Shown here piece by piece: positions 44,542 through 54,197 of a DNA stretch of 64,000 bases (its first letter is position 1; every line of letters begins with the position of its first letter). The translations under genes and the position numbers were made by a program. The DNA is taken from NCBI GenBank assembly GCA_900299345.1, contig OMJM01000044.1, positions 80,740 through 144,739 of the forward strand. Reading direction: 5' to 3'. The notes beneath the pieces were generated by a model. That model saw only the letters and a program-made list of their open reading frames with translations. It was not told where the DNA came from and did no database searches. Origin of the DNA: a bacterium. Lineage in GTDB: Bacteria > Fibrobacterota > Fibrobacteria > UBA11236.

Positions 44542-44997
44542 AGCTCCCCCGACAAACTCGATCAGCTTTTTTCCCTGCAAACCGAACTCAACGACCGAAT
44601 CTTCGCCAAGAAGGACATCCGCGATCGCGAAGGGAAAACGCTTTCGATGGAGGCAATTCTCAGGGAGGCGCGCTCCGGCGCCGCCTTGGGGCCCAACACG
44701 GTCGTGAATGAGTGGCTGGGAAAATATCTCACCGCCCTCGACGACGAGTCCCGTGAATTGCGCGAAGAGTTGCTGTGGAAATGGTGGTCCAAGGATCACC
44801 TGGATATGCAGAATATCCGCGTTGAAATCGTCGATCAACTGCATTTCTGGATTTCGCTGGCGCTCACGTCGGGAATGTCGGCTTCAGATGTGTTCGATGC
44901 CTATATGCAGAAGAACGCCATCAACCACGCGCGGCAGGATCAGGGGTATTCGCGGGACAACAAGAACGAAGGCGACAACAAGTCGATCCGGGTTTAA
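44539..44997 (+). CDS. dimeric all-alpha dUTPase
   Basis: 152 residues of the MazG-like all-alpha NTP pyrophosphatase fold, DUTPase_2 family: LDQLFSLQTELNDRI, the metal-binding glutamates in REELLWKWW and EIVDQLHFWISLAL, and the C-terminal AYMQKNAINHARQDQGY. It hydrolyses dUTP to dUMP, preventing uracil in DNA and feeding dTMP synthesis. The start may be ATG 44539 or GTG 44521; neither has a clear ribosome site. It converges with guaB. Confidence 0.88.
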   Translation: MSSPDKLDQLFSLQTELNDRIFAKKDIRDREGKTLSMEAILREARSGAALGPNTVVNEWLGKYLTALDDESRELREELLWKWWSKDHLDMQNIRVEIVDQLHFWISLALTSGMSASDVFDAYMQKNAINHARQDQGYSRDNKNEGDNKSIRV

Positions 44998-45009
44998 TCC
45001 CGGCTGCGA

Positions 45010-46524
45010 TTATTTCTCGTCGCTGACGTTGTAGTCGGGCTGGATGATGTTCGAGGTTCCGCCCTCGACAATGCTCTGCTCGGAAACCTGCGTCAGCACC
45101 GCCTTCTCGTTGAACTCCCGAAGATTCATCGCGCCCACGTTGCACATCGTTGCGCGCAGCTTGGCGAGGGTGACCCCCAGCACTTCGGCTGTGGAACCAA
45201 CCACCGGCACATAACCGTCCACACCTTCCTCGAACTTCAACCGTTCAATGGAGCCGTCGTCCGAATAGCGCTGCCAGTTGCGGGCGCGGTTAGAACCTTC
45301 ACCCCAGTAAGGCTTGTAGATGCGTCCCTTGATCGACACTTTGGGTGTCGGACTTTCGCCGGTCATGGCGAAGTAGCGTCCCATCATCACGAAATCCGCG
45401 CCCATGGCCAATGCAATGATGATCTGTGTGTCGTTCGCCAAGCCGCCATCGGAACAGATGGGAACGTATTTCCCGGTGCGCTCGAAATAGGCGTCACGTT
45501 CGCGGGCCACGTCCATCAAGGCTGAAGCCTGTCCGCGTCCAATGCCTTTTTGCTCGCGGGTGATGCAGATCGATCCGCCGCCGATGCCGACCTTCACGAA
45601 ATCCACTCCGGCTTCTTCCGCCAGATAGCGGAATCCTTCCGCCGACACCACATTGCCGCCGCCGACGACCACGCGGTCGCCGTATTGCTTGCGGATCCAT
45701 AGCGCCGCGTCCTTTTGATATTCTGAATAACCGTCGGATGAGTCCAGGGACAGAACGTCTGCGCCCGCTTCCACAAGGGCGGGAACGCGTTCCATGTAAT
45801 CATGGGTATTGATGCCCGCGCCCACAGCCAGGCGTTTGCCCGCATCGAGCAACTCGCGCGGGTTGTTCATGTGGTCCACGTAGTCCTTCTTGAACACCAG
45901 CGAATTGAGCCGTCCGTCCGCTTCGAGAATCGGGAGGCACTCCTTCTTGTGTTTATGCAGAAGGCTGTTGGCTTCGACGAGGCTGATCCCGATTTTTCCG
46001 TGGATCACTTTTTCAACCGGTGTCATGTAACCCGACACCGGTGTGTTCAGATCGTCCTCGAACTCCCAGAAATCCTTGTCTGTGATGATGCCGAGAAACT
46101 TGCCCGTGTTGGTGCCGTCATCCGTGACGGCTGCCGTGGAGTGTCCGGTGCGACGTTGTATTGCCAGCAAATCCTTCAGTGTGGCCGTGGGACGGACGTT
46201 AGTATCGCTGCGTACGAATCCCGCCTTGTGCGCCTTGACCTTGGCGATCATCGCGGCTTGGCTCTCCACTGATTGGGAGCAATAAATGAACGCCAAGCCA
46301 CCCTGCCGCGCCAGCGCAATGGCGAGGTCCGGTCCGGAAACAGATTGCATGCTGGCCGAAACTACCGGGATGTTCAGGTGGAAACGGCTTTCAGCGCCTC
46401 GCTGGAAAACAGCGACTGGAGTGGACAGGGAAGTATTACGAGGGACGTGATCCTTGCGGGTGAGACCCGGCAGAAGGAGGTATTCGGCAAAGGTACGGGA
46501 AACTTCAGGAAGTATTCTAGCCAT
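45010..46524 (-). CDS. guaB: IMP dehydrogenase
   Basis: 504 residues from the ATG at 46524, where the family's usual [12 protein letters not shown] begins. A TIM barrel is interrupted by two CBS domains (about 95-215). The catalytic loop [20 protein letters not shown] has the active cysteine, and the flap contains the YVPVVGS region. It oxidises IMP to XMP with NAD+, the first step to GMP. The longer frame to 46578 has no support. It converges with the dUTPase gene with 12 bases between. Confidence 0.94.
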   Translation of the reverse strand: MARILPEVSRTFAEYLLLPGLTRKDHVPRNTSLSTPVAVFQRGAESRFHLNIPVVSASMQSVSGPDLAIALARQGGLAFIYCSQSVESQAAMIAKVKAHKAGFVRSDTNVRPTATLKDLLAIQRRTGHSTAAVTDDGTNTGKFLGIITDKDFWEFEDDLNTPVSGYMTPVEKVIHGKIGISLVEANSLLHKHKKECLPILEADGRLNSLVFKKDYVDHMNNPRELLDAGKRLAVGAGINTHDYMERVPALVEAGADVLSLDSSDGYSEYQKDAALWIRKQYGDRVVVGGGNVVSAEGFRYLAEEAGVDFVKVGIGGGSICITREQKGIGRGQASALMDVARERDAYFERTGKYVPICSDGGLANDTQIIIALAMGADFVMMGRYFAMTGESPTPKVSIKGRIYKPYWGEGSNRARNWQRYSDDGSIERLKFEEGVDGYVPVVGSTAEVLGVTLAKLRATMCNVGAMNLREFNEKAVLTQVSEQSIVEGGTSNIIQPDYNVSDEK

Positions 46525-46882
46525 GCCCAAAATTAGATAGGAGGTGGGACATCGTAAACTATGACTGTAAAGCCACAATTTTTCCTCAGAATTTTCATAT
46601 TTGGTATTTTTTACTCGGATGGTTCAATGGGGAATATGAAGTTATTTGCCTTTTTTATTCGAAAAAACCTCTTTTTTACGGTTTTAATGGAAAAGTTCCC
46701 TCTTAAACAGCGAACAAATCGTATCTAAGCTGCCCATTATTTTTACAAAATCAATAAGTTTACAGATATTTAACCGTGTTTGCCCCTACATTTATTCCCA
46801 CTTCAAAAAAAGTACCAGCGATTGATTTTGCTTCAAGTGAAATAGTCGTTGGGGACTCCCACTCTTTTTGGAAAGGTTTAGA
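46525..46882. other. AT-rich intergenic region between guaB and the outer-membrane genes
   Basis: 358 bases, far richer in A and T than the flanking genes, with several homopolymer runs. It must hold the divergent promoters of guaB and of the gene at 46883. Candidate TTTACA-like boxes occur near 46750-46765, but no well-spaced -10 partner could be fixed. No small gene or RNA is recognised. Confidence 0.5.
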
Positions 46883-48292
46883 ATGAAAAAGAACGTTTTG
46901 AGTTTTGCGGCTGCGCTTTGTGCTGGATGGATGGCACTACCAGCCAACGCCGATTTGGTCAGAAATCCAACCGCTGTTGGTGGAAGCTTTGACTTCGGTC
47001 AGATCGTTAAGGGTACGCTTTATGATGGATCTGACATTGGAAGCGCGACTAAAGGGGACGATCAGCAAATTACCCGAACAGGCGTTTACCTTACGGAGTC
47101 TGGAACTTATAACGAGCGTTTGACCATTCAGTTGACTGTGGGTGGCCTTTTCTGGTTTGCATTGCCCGAGCGCGATAAAAACGGAGTCGCCTCCTTTCAG
47201 ACAACCCGTATTTACTTCGGCCCCGGCGTGGGACAGGCGCAGGGGACCTATATGTTTGGCTCGGATCCAAAGAATCCGGTTGCCCGATTGCAGTTCGGTC
47301 TTTTCGGCCACAAGTATTCCGAGTCCGTGAATTTGGGTGAATACCTGTATCGCAGCGGAACCTACCCCGGTGTTCTGACTTCTGGTGGGTGGTCCTATAT
47401 CAACGCCGCCAGCTATTTGGCACAAGGCGCGCGCTTGACCATTCCCATGTTGGGCGGAAACCTGACTCATGACATTACCATGTACATGGAACGCGATCTA
47501 GAGCCGACGAACGATATTTCTCCGGGATACGTAGTCAGCTATAAACCACTGCCATTCCTCGAATTGGGAGCCGGTATTGTTTGGGCGCACGGGATTTCCT
47601 TCAATTCCGACAGACTGGCTCCGAAAAAAGATGCCAACGCTTATAGCAAGATCACGAACAGGCCGATCAAGGGTGCTGATGCTAGAGGTGACACTGCAAC
47701 GGCGAATACGCCCCAGAATCAAATCGGTTATTACACCTTCAAGGGTTTCAAGACCATGGGCCGCTTGTCATTGGATCTAGGAGCATTGCTGGGTGTGGAT
47801 CCTGCGCATTCTGGGGACTTTAAACTCTATTCAGAAATTGCCTTGCTAGGTATCGAGGATCAACCTTACTACTACGAAAAGAAATCCGAACGCATGCCCG
47901 TCATGGGTGGTATCAGCGTGCCCACTTTCGGACTGCTTGATCAATTGTCCTTCGAATTGGAATATCACAAGTCCAAATTTCCCAATACAAATGGCAGTCT
48001 CCTGCAGGGACAGCTCCCCATTCCGATCAACTATGGCGAAGATCCCTACGTCTACGATGAAAGCAACTACACTGGAGCAGCCAAGGATTCCGTCGAGAAA
48101 CTTTGGGAGAAGGACGACGTGAAGTGGACGGTATACGCCCGCCGTCGCATTGTTAATGGCTTGTCGGTATTCGTGCAGGCTGCTGACGACCATCTGCGGC
48201 ACTTCAATTTCGCGGCAACGCCTTCGACACTTCCCGCCACTTCAAGGCCCAGCGATTGGTACTACGTCGTCCGGCTCGAATTTGGAATTTAA
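46883..48292 (+). CDS. outer-membrane beta-barrel family protein, copy 1
   Basis: 469 residues with signal peptide ending PANA. The rest is rich in aromatic-glycine strands typical of a large barrel (LTIQLTVGGLFWFAL, YYTFKGFKTMGRLSLDLGALLG, WYYVVRLEFGI at the C-terminus ending in a hydrophobic strand). About half of its residues match the next gene, including FGPGVGQAQG, NLGEYLYRSGTYPG and GWSYINAASYLAQG. ATG at 46883 has GGAAAGG upstream. The family is not recognised by name; proteins like this occur in fibre-degrading FCB bacteria. A porin-like role is inferred. Confidence 0.7.
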   Translation: MKKNVLSFAAALCAGWMALPANADLVRNPTAVGGSFDFGQIVKGTLYDGSDIGSATKGDDQQITRTGVYLTESGTYNERLTIQLTVGGLFWFALPERDKNGVASFQTTRIYFGPGVGQAQGTYMFGSDPKNPVARLQFGLFGHKYSESVNLGEYLYRSGTYPGVLTSGGWSYINAASYLAQGARLTIPMLGGNLTHDITMYMERDLEPTNDISPGYVVSYKPLPFLELGAGIVWAHGISFNSDRLAPKKDANAYSKITNRPIKGADARGDTATANTPQNQIGYYTFKGFKTMGRLSLDLGALLGVDPAHSGDFKLYSEIALLGIEDQPYYYEKKSERMPVMGGISVPTFGLLDQLSFELEYHKSKFPNTNGSLLQGQLPIPINYGEDPYVYDESNYTGAAKDSVEKLWEKDDVKWTVYARRRIVNGLSVFVQAADDHLRHFNFAATPSTLPATSRPSDWYYVVRLEFGI

Positions 48293-48304
48293 GGGAGTCT
48301 CCGG

Positions 48305-49789
48305 ATGAAAAAAGACATCATCAACAACGGATGGGCTCCGCTTTCCGCGTGGTGCGCCGCGGTGTTTCTCCTTGGATCCGCAGTCCACGGAGGCGTTGAG
48401 ATTCATCCCAAGGAAGTTGGCGCAGCTATCGACTTCGGCCAAATCAAGGATGGAACAGTTGACGGCGCAGACTGGTCCGATCAAACGCTGACCCGAACCG
48501 GTGTATACCTTACTTCTTCAGGAAGCTACGACAAAAAACTGGATCTTTACGTTACCATCGGTGGATTGTTCTGGTACCCCATCCATCCCGGTGAAAGCAC
48601 TCCGGAACGCCTTGTGCGTTTTGGGCCTGGCGTGGGCCAAGCACAGGGAGTTTATTCCTTCGGTGATCCTGAGAAACCATCCGCCAAACTTCAGTTCGGT
48701 CTGTTCTCGGTGAAGTACAACTCGGATGCCACAAACCTCGGTGAATACCTTTACCGCAGCGGGACGTACCCCGGTTATATCTGGACGGGAGGTTGGTCGT
48801 ATATCAACGCTGCCAGTTATCTTGCCCAAGGTGTGCGTTTTACGTTACCCACGTTTGATGGCAAGGTGGTCCATGATTTCACTCTGTTCATGGAGCGTGA
48901 CATTGAACCTACCAGTGATTTCTCGCCCGGATACATGATGACTGTCAAACCTATTTCCTTTTTGGAAGTGGGGGGTGGGGTCGTTTGGTCACATGCCCTC
49001 TCACTGAATCCCGATAGGTTGAGTCCAAAGATCCGCTTGAATGCTTACGTCAAGAGCACAGGTCGTCCTTTGACCATGACGGATCGGACTTCCCCCGGTC
49101 TTGAGCTCAATGATCCCGCCATCAGACCTGATGGTGATACGTTGCTTGGACAAGCAGTTCCAGGAAGAAACGGAGTTAACTACGTCACTGTGGCCCAAAA
49201 TGGTACACCCAATAGCGCATTGGGCTATTACACCTTCAAGGGTTTCAAAACGATGGGCCGCGTCTCATTGGATCTCGGTACCTTGGCAGGTTTTGACCAC
49301 AATCGATCCGGTGATTTCAAGCTCTATTCTGAAATCGCATTGCTGGGTGTCGAAGATCAGCCCTATTACTACGAGCACAAGGATGAGCGGATGCCCATTA
49401 TGGCTGGTATAAGCATTCCCACGTTTGGCGTCCTGAACAAGCTGGCCGTGGAAATGGAATACCACAAATCCCGTTTCCCCAACGCGGTAGGGGCCCCTTT
49501 CTATGAATCGGTTCCTCTGCCGCTCGATGGGGCGTCCACGAATCCATTTGATTACGACTTTTCCGATTCCACTGTTGCTGCGAACAAAAGCAAGTTTGAA
49601 AAGGACGATCTGCACTGGTCCGTTTACGCCAGCCGTAAAATTACCCAAGGGGTGACCTTGTATGCCCAGGCTGCCAGTGACCATTTGCGCCATTTCACCA
49701 ATCCGGAAGTCAAACCGACCAGCCAGCCGCCAACCCTCAAGAAAAGCGACTGGTATTATGTTGTCAGGCTCGATTTTGGCCTTTTTTAA
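48305..49789 (+). CDS. outer-membrane beta-barrel family protein, copy 2
   Basis: 494 residues, tandem paralogue of the previous gene starting 12 bases after it. Signal peptide, then the same blocks: DFGQIKDG, GPGVGQAQGVYSF, NLGEYLYRSGTYPGY, GWSYINAASYLAQGV, GYYTFKGFKTMGRVSLDLG, EIALLGVEDQPYYYE and the terminal DWYYVVRLDFGLF with aromatic last residue as barrels have. It carries about 25 extra residues in a loop near 260-290, so the copies differ mainly in exposed loops. Likely one operon; substrate unknown. Confidence 0.7.
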   Translation: MKKDIINNGWAPLSAWCAAVFLLGSAVHGGVEIHPKEVGAAIDFGQIKDGTVDGADWSDQTLTRTGVYLTSSGSYDKKLDLYVTIGGLFWYPIHPGESTPERLVRFGPGVGQAQGVYSFGDPEKPSAKLQFGLFSVKYNSDATNLGEYLYRSGTYPGYIWTGGWSYINAASYLAQGVRFTLPTFDGKVVHDFTLFMERDIEPTSDFSPGYMMTVKPISFLEVGGGVVWSHALSLNPDRLSPKIRLNAYVKSTGRPLTMTDRTSPGLELNDPAIRPDGDTLLGQAVPGRNGVNYVTVAQNGTPNSALGYYTFKGFKTMGRVSLDLGTLAGFDHNRSGDFKLYSEIALLGVEDQPYYYEHKDERMPIMAGISIPTFGVLNKLAVEMEYHKSRFPNAVGAPFYESVPLPLDGASTNPFDYDFSDSTVAANKSKFEKDDLHWSVYASRKITQGVTLYAQAASDHLRHFTNPEVKPTSQPPTLKKSDWYYVVRLDFGLF

Positions 49790-49905
49790 AAGACACGTGA
49801 ATTTGCTGTTACCGTGTTTTTTAAATGCGCGTTAGGCACTTTGGGAGTAAATTGTACTTGTTCGACAGGTCTGTGAAAAAGGATAAAACGAGAGAGGGAG
49901 AGGAT

Positions 49906-51312
49906 ATGAAAACGAGTCTTACGAAAATCTTTAATCATGCGACGAAGTTCGTCGTGATGTTGGTCGCCTTTTTTGCCGTTCATGGAACGGAAGTGCGTGC
50001 TCAAGCCAAGGTTGTCGCATATAATGCGTCCAATCCCTACCAGATGGGACGCTTTTCGCATGTGAAACGCGTGCTGTTGTACAACTATACCTTGGGCGGG
50101 CACTCCAAGACTCCATTACTGAATTCCATGACCCGCTTGGCTAACAAGTATGGCTTTCAGTTGGATATTGGAGGTACAAGCAGCTACATCACTAACGCGA
50201 CACTGGCTATGGACAGCGCCAATCCTGTGAACGTGGTAGTCATGTCCAATGGTGATGGTGACGTCCTTCAGGACGCCACATCGTTAGCGGCGATGAAGCA
50301 GTTTGTTCAATCTAAAGGCCGGGGTCTTTTGCAAACCCACGCAGCGGCAGCCTACATCGGCTGTCCCAATTCCGGACAGGAAAACCTTACGGACGCCAAC
50401 TGCCGCTGGCTCGCGAGAGTCTTGGTGAGACAATATCTGGCGCACGATCCCGATCCTTTCTATGGTCGCATCTATGTAGACTCCGTCCAGACAGGTCAGG
50501 TGCCTCCGCGCGCACCCAGCGGTACTGCGGCAGCTACCATCATGCACGGCAAGAAGAACCAGGAATTCAAGAGCATTTTTGACTCTCTGCCCAGCAACGA
50601 TGGCATTGTCGGTGGCGTCCAGCCTGGCATCTGGGACAGCATCGGTGACGAGTGGTACAACTACCGCGGCCTTGTGCGCCTCCAGGGTGCACAGACATTC
50701 GACGGTGTGTTGTTTGGACCTATCGTGATTCTTCTTTCTCAAGACGAATCTGCCCCTTACTACAACTCTTCGGTGGCCAAAATGGGTGACCGCACGCAAG
50801 CTTGGGCGCGGCATGTCGGCCTCGGTTTGACCGCATACAACAACGCAGGTCATAGCGACGTTTATACGCGTGCCCGCAAGTTCCGCAATGTCGCCGTTCG
50901 CGACAGTGTCATTGAGAAATTCAACTGGCGTCTCATTCGTTATCTGGCGCGTGATTTCGTGGGTTGCATGACTCCTGGCGACAATAACTACAACCCCGAA
51001 GCTTCTGTAGAAGTACTGACCGCGGGTATTGATAATGCAACCCCCTGTGCCGGTAATGTGCAGGCGATCCTCAAGAGTGGTTCGACCTACAAGGGTATAC
51101 GGTTGGAATCCGGTCATATCCGTGTTGCCACGTCCGAAACAGGTAATTACCAGATTCTTGTTGTGGATGCCAAAGGCACGCAATACTTCAACCAGCATTT
51201 CGTGGGTGGACAGGGCAAGAATGTCGATGTCCCGGCGCTCAGCAAAGGCCAATACTTCGTTCATGTCTATTCGCCAAAAGGTGCGAGTGCCATCGGAGTG
51301 AACATCAACTAG
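49906..51312 (+). CDS. secreted ThuA-domain protein with T9SS-like C-terminal domain
   Basis: 468 residues from the ATG at 49906 (GAGAGGGAGAGG upstream). Signal peptide ends near VRAQ. A ThuA/class I glutamine-amidotransferase-like fold follows (RVLLYNYTLGGHSK, VVVMSNGDGDVL, GLLQTHAAAA), then a C-terminal beta-sandwich of about 75 residues (YQILVVDAKGTQYFNQHF, DVPALSKGQYFVHVY). This last part resembles type 9 secretion sorting domains. ThuA proteins act in trehalose or other sugar-derivative metabolism; this one is extracellular or surface-bound and its substrate is unknown. A strong terminator follows. Confidence 0.75.
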   Translation: MKTSLTKIFNHATKFVVMLVAFFAVHGTEVRAQAKVVAYNASNPYQMGRFSHVKRVLLYNYTLGGHSKTPLLNSMTRLANKYGFQLDIGGTSSYITNATLAMDSANPVNVVVMSNGDGDVLQDATSLAAMKQFVQSKGRGLLQTHAAAAYIGCPNSGQENLTDANCRWLARVLVRQYLAHDPDPFYGRIYVDSVQTGQVPPRAPSGTAAATIMHGKKNQEFKSIFDSLPSNDGIVGGVQPGIWDSIGDEWYNYRGLVRLQGAQTFDGVLFGPIVILLSQDESAPYYNSSVAKMGDRTQAWARHVGLGLTAYNNAGHSDVYTRARKFRNVAVRDSVIEKFNWRLIRYLARDFVGCMTPGDNNYNPEASVEVLTAGIDNATPCAGNVQAILKSGSTYKGIRLESGHIRVATSETGNYQILVVDAKGTQYFNQHFVGGQGKNVDVPALSKGQYFVHVYSPKGASAIGVNIN

Positions 51313-51330
51313 GACCGTGTCTGAAAAGGC

Positions 51331-51366
51331 AACAAAAAGGCCCCCATAAAAGGGGGCTTTTTTGTT
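51331..51366 (+). terminator. rho-independent terminator after the ThuA gene
   Basis: A 15-pair stem AACAAAAAGGCCCCC with its complement across loop ATAAAA, including a run of six T on the 3' side. It ends the outer-membrane/ThuA transcription unit. Confidence 0.85.
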
Positions 51367-51381
51367 GAGGAGTTTTATGCC

Positions 51382-51774
51382 ATGAATTTTCGTTCCACAG
51401 GATTTTTATTCATGCTGGTGGGGGCGCTTCTTCCCGTTATCGGTTTATTTGCCGGGCGCGGGGAGGAGCGAGAGGTTCCGGTCTTCCAGATTGTAGAGAA
51501 AGGCCAGGAAAACCCGGCGGCTCAAGTCATACAGTTCGAAGACACTCAATTATTCATGGAATTCCCGACTTCTGCAGGAATTCAGGAAATCCAGAAGGTG
51601 GTTCAAACCCGGTTTCCCGAGAATAAGCTCCTTCCAGGCGATCCGAATCCCGGAAGAATCCGTTTCGAGAAGTGGGATAAGGTTTCAAAGCGTATTTTTC
51701 CATTGTATTATGCGTTAATATCTGGATTATTGATATTTTCAATTGGATTTTATTTGAAATCAAAGGTAAAATAA
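51382..51774 (+). CDS. small membrane protein of unknown function
   Basis: 130 residues: one helix near the N-terminus (FLFMLVGALLPVIGLFAG) and one near the C-terminus (YYALISGLLIFSIGFYL), with a soluble segment of about 75 residues between, probably periplasmic. A ribosome-like GAGGAG stands 12 bases before the ATG. The last codons and the following 70 bases are strikingly AT-rich. No family recognised; it stands alone between a terminator and ilvB. Confidence 0.6.
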   Translation: MNFRSTGFLFMLVGALLPVIGLFAGRGEEREVPVFQIVEKGQENPAAQVIQFEDTQLFMEFPTSAGIQEIQKVVQTRFPENKLLPGDPNPGRIRFEKWDKVSKRIFPLYYALISGLLIFSIGFYLKSKVK

Positions 51775-51843
51775 AAATCATATCGTTTTTTATTTCAAAA
51801 ATATCCATAAAATATCTAATATGATTTTCAAGGAAACATAAAA

Positions 51844-53559
51844 ATGCCTAAAAAAACGTGCACTGGTGCTGATGCATTGATTCACTGTATTCAACAACAT
51901 GGTGTTGAATACATATTTGGACATCCGGGTGGGGCAGCTATCCCAATTTTTGATGCTTTGGTGGATTCTCCCATCAAATTCATCCTGACACGTCATGAAC
52001 AAGGGGCAACCCACATGGCCGACGGGTATGCCCGGGCCACAGGACGGGCAGGGGTGGCCTTGGTGACCTCCGGACCGGGGGCTACGAACACCATCACGGG
52101 AATCATGACGGCCATGATGGACTCCGTCCCCATGCTCGTAATTACCGGGCAAACCATCCAAAGCATGCTGGGTCTCGATGCGTTCCAAGAGGCTGACGTG
52201 ATGGGGTTGACCTACGCCGCCGTGAAGCATTCCTATCTGGTGCGCAATCCGAACGATATTCCACGCATCGTGAAGGAGGCGTTTTACATCGCCGAAAGCG
52301 GTCGTCCAGGCCCTGTGCTGATTGACATTCCTAAGGACGTTTCCGGGGCAATCATCGAGCCCAATTACAACGTGGAGATCGATTTGCCCGGTTATGTGAT
52401 TCCCAGCGCAGGGGATCCCGAGGCGATTGCGCGTTGTGCAGAGTTGCTGGCTGCGGCGAAAAAGCCGTTGCTGTTGATCGGCCATGGAGCGGTGATTTCT
52501 GACGCTGGTCGGCCGCTCAAGGCGTTGGCTGAGAAGTTGCAGATCCCGATTGTGAACACCTTGCTTGGCAAGGGCGCGTTCCCCGAGACGCACGAATTGA
52601 GCTTGGGCATGCTGGGCATGCACGGCACCGCCTACGCCAACATGGCCGTGGCCGAATGCGATCTCATCATGTCCGTCGGGTCGCGCTGGGACGATCGCAT
52701 CACCGGCAAACTGGCGGCGTTTTGCCCCAATGCCGTGAAGATCCACGTGGACATTGACCCGGCCGAAATCGGAAAGATGATCAAACCCCATTGTGCTATC
52801 GTGGGTGATGCCCGTTTGGTTTTGGAGGAACTCCTGCCGTTGGCGCGCAAAGGTGACACCGGTGAGTGGATCTCCCATCTGAAGAAACTGAAGAAGCGCT
52901 TCCCGCTGCATTACCGCATGCACGGCGGGCTCAAGGCGCAATACGTGCTGGATGAACTGTTCCGGCTCACCAAGGGCAAGGCCATCGTCACAACGGATGT
53001 GGGTCAGCACCAGATGTGGGCAGCGCAGTTTTACAAGACGGATCACCGCTTCCACTGGATTTCCTCCGGCGGCGCGGGTACCATGGGCTTTGGGATGCCG
53101 GCGGCCATTGGCGCGCAATTCGCCCGGCCCGACGCCCAGGTGATCGCCGTGGTGGGGGATGGCGGCTTCCAGATGACTCAGGCCGAACTGGCCACAGCGG
53201 CGGTCAATAAGCTGCCGATCAAGATTCTCGTCATCAATAACCGCTATCTCGGCATGGTTCGCCAGTGGCAGAACCTGTTCTTCGACAACCGTTTGTCCGG
53301 CGTGGATCTCGAGGGCAATCCGGACTTCGTCAAGCTGGCCGAGGCCTACGGCATGCAGGGTTTCCGCATCAAGCGCAACGCTGACGCGGGGCGCGTGCTG
53401 GAGCGCGCGCTGGCCTATAACGACGGTCCGTGCATCATCGACGCGGAAGTGGAGAAAGAGGACAACGTGTTCCCCATGATCCCCGCGGGTGCGAGCTATC
53501 AGGAAATGGTTCTGGAGCCGCCCAAGATGAAAATGGAAAAACCGGTGGGCAGCACCTGA
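51844..53559 (+). CDS. ilvB: acetolactate synthase large subunit
   Basis: 571 residues, thiamine-diphosphate enzyme. The catalytic glutamate is in RHEQGATHMADGYAR. FAD-binding and middle domain segments include VGSRWDDRITGK, and the ThDP/Mg motif is GDGGFQMTQAEL to INNRYLGMVRQW. It condenses two pyruvate to acetolactate, or pyruvate with 2-oxobutyrate, in branched-chain amino acid synthesis. ilvN follows by 25 bases. Upstream 69 bases are AT-rich; no leader peptide is evident. Confidence 0.95.
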   Translation: MPKKTCTGADALIHCIQQHGVEYIFGHPGGAAIPIFDALVDSPIKFILTRHEQGATHMADGYARATGRAGVALVTSGPGATNTITGIMTAMMDSVPMLVITGQTIQSMLGLDAFQEADVMGLTYAAVKHSYLVRNPNDIPRIVKEAFYIAESGRPGPVLIDIPKDVSGAIIEPNYNVEIDLPGYVIPSAGDPEAIARCAELLAAAKKPLLLIGHGAVISDAGRPLKALAEKLQIPIVNTLLGKGAFPETHELSLGMLGMHGTAYANMAVAECDLIMSVGSRWDDRITGKLAAFCPNAVKIHVDIDPAEIGKMIKPHCAIVGDARLVLEELLPLARKGDTGEWISHLKKLKKRFPLHYRMHGGLKAQYVLDELFRLTKGKAIVTTDVGQHQMWAAQFYKTDHRFHWISSGGAGTMGFGMPAAIGAQFARPDAQVIAVVGDGGFQMTQAELATAAVNKLPIKILVINNRYLGMVRQWQNLFFDNRLSGVDLEGNPDFVKLAEAYGMQGFRIKRNADAGRVLERALAYNDGPCIIDAEVEKEDNVFPMIPAGASYQEMVLEPPKMKMEKPVGST

Positions 53560-53584
53560 ACCGGATCTCAAGAGGATTGGAATC

Positions 53585-54136
53585 ATGATTAACGGAACGA
53601 CAAAGGCTGCCGTCAGCGAGAGCAAGGCCTACCGCACGGAAACGCGAACCAACCAGCACAGCATCAGTCTGCTGGTCAATAACAAGCCGGGGGTGCTCAT
53701 CCGCATCTCCCTGGTGTTTGCGCGCCGCGGCTACAACATCGACAGCCTCGTGGTGTCGCCGACACACAACGGCAAGTTCGCGCGCATGAATATCGTGGCT
53801 TCGGGTGAACCGAAGACGCTGGAGCAAATCATCCGTCAGCTGAACAAACTGATCGACGTGATCCACGCCAAGGATCACACCGGCGAGACCGTGGTCGAGA
53901 AGGAACTGGCGTTGATCAAAGTGCGCTGTGCACCTGAGAAACGCACGGAAGTGCTGCAAATCGCGGAGCACTTCAAGGGCCAGGCCGTGGATCTCTCCGA
54001 GTCCACCATCCTGATTCAGGCCACCGGTGGTACGGAGAAACTGGATGCGCTGGAAACCATGCTGGACAAGTATGGCATCGTGGAACTGGCGCGCACCGGC
54101 AAGGTCATCATGGCTCGCGGGGAATCCGGGACATAA
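53585..54136 (+). CDS. ilvN: acetolactate synthase small (regulatory) subunit
   Basis: 183 residues with an N-terminal ACT domain (ISLLVNNKPGVLIRISLVF, RRGYNIDSL) and the C-terminal ALS_ss domain (LALIKVRCAPEKRTEVLQI, LDALETMLDKYGIVELARTG). It binds valine and sets feedback control of IlvB. About 20 residues of extra N-terminus precede the ACT domain. It ends the ilvBN unit; a stem-loop repeat stands 10 bases downstream. Confidence 0.93.
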   Translation: MINGTTKAAVSESKAYRTETRTNQHSISLLVNNKPGVLIRISLVFARRGYNIDSLVVSPTHNGKFARMNIVASGEPKTLEQIIRQLNKLIDVIHAKDHTGETVVEKELALIKVRCAPEKRTEVLQIAEHFKGQAVDLSESTILIQATGGTEKLDALETMLDKYGIVELARTGKVIMARGESGT

Positions 54137-54145
54137 GTTTCCAAC

Positions 54146-54180
54146 TCATTGTAGGGGCGGATAACCTCACCCTACAATGA
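54146..54180. repeat. stem-loop repeat between ilvN and the GH43 gene
   Basis: Perfect 11-base arms TCATTGTAGGG and CCCTACAATGA enclose 13 bases. The GTAGGGGCGGA-type core resembles the 20-base palindrome at 5620-5639. It lacks a T-run, so it is a repeat or an mRNA-stabilising hairpin rather than a classical terminator. It covers an ATG at 54177, arguing against that start for GH43. Confidence 0.6.
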
Positions 54181-54197
54181 GCCAGCCTAGAGGCAAC

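Noticed and set aside
51790..53625. A 611-codon open frame on the - strand
   Set aside because: It is antisense to ilvB, whose motifs are complete.
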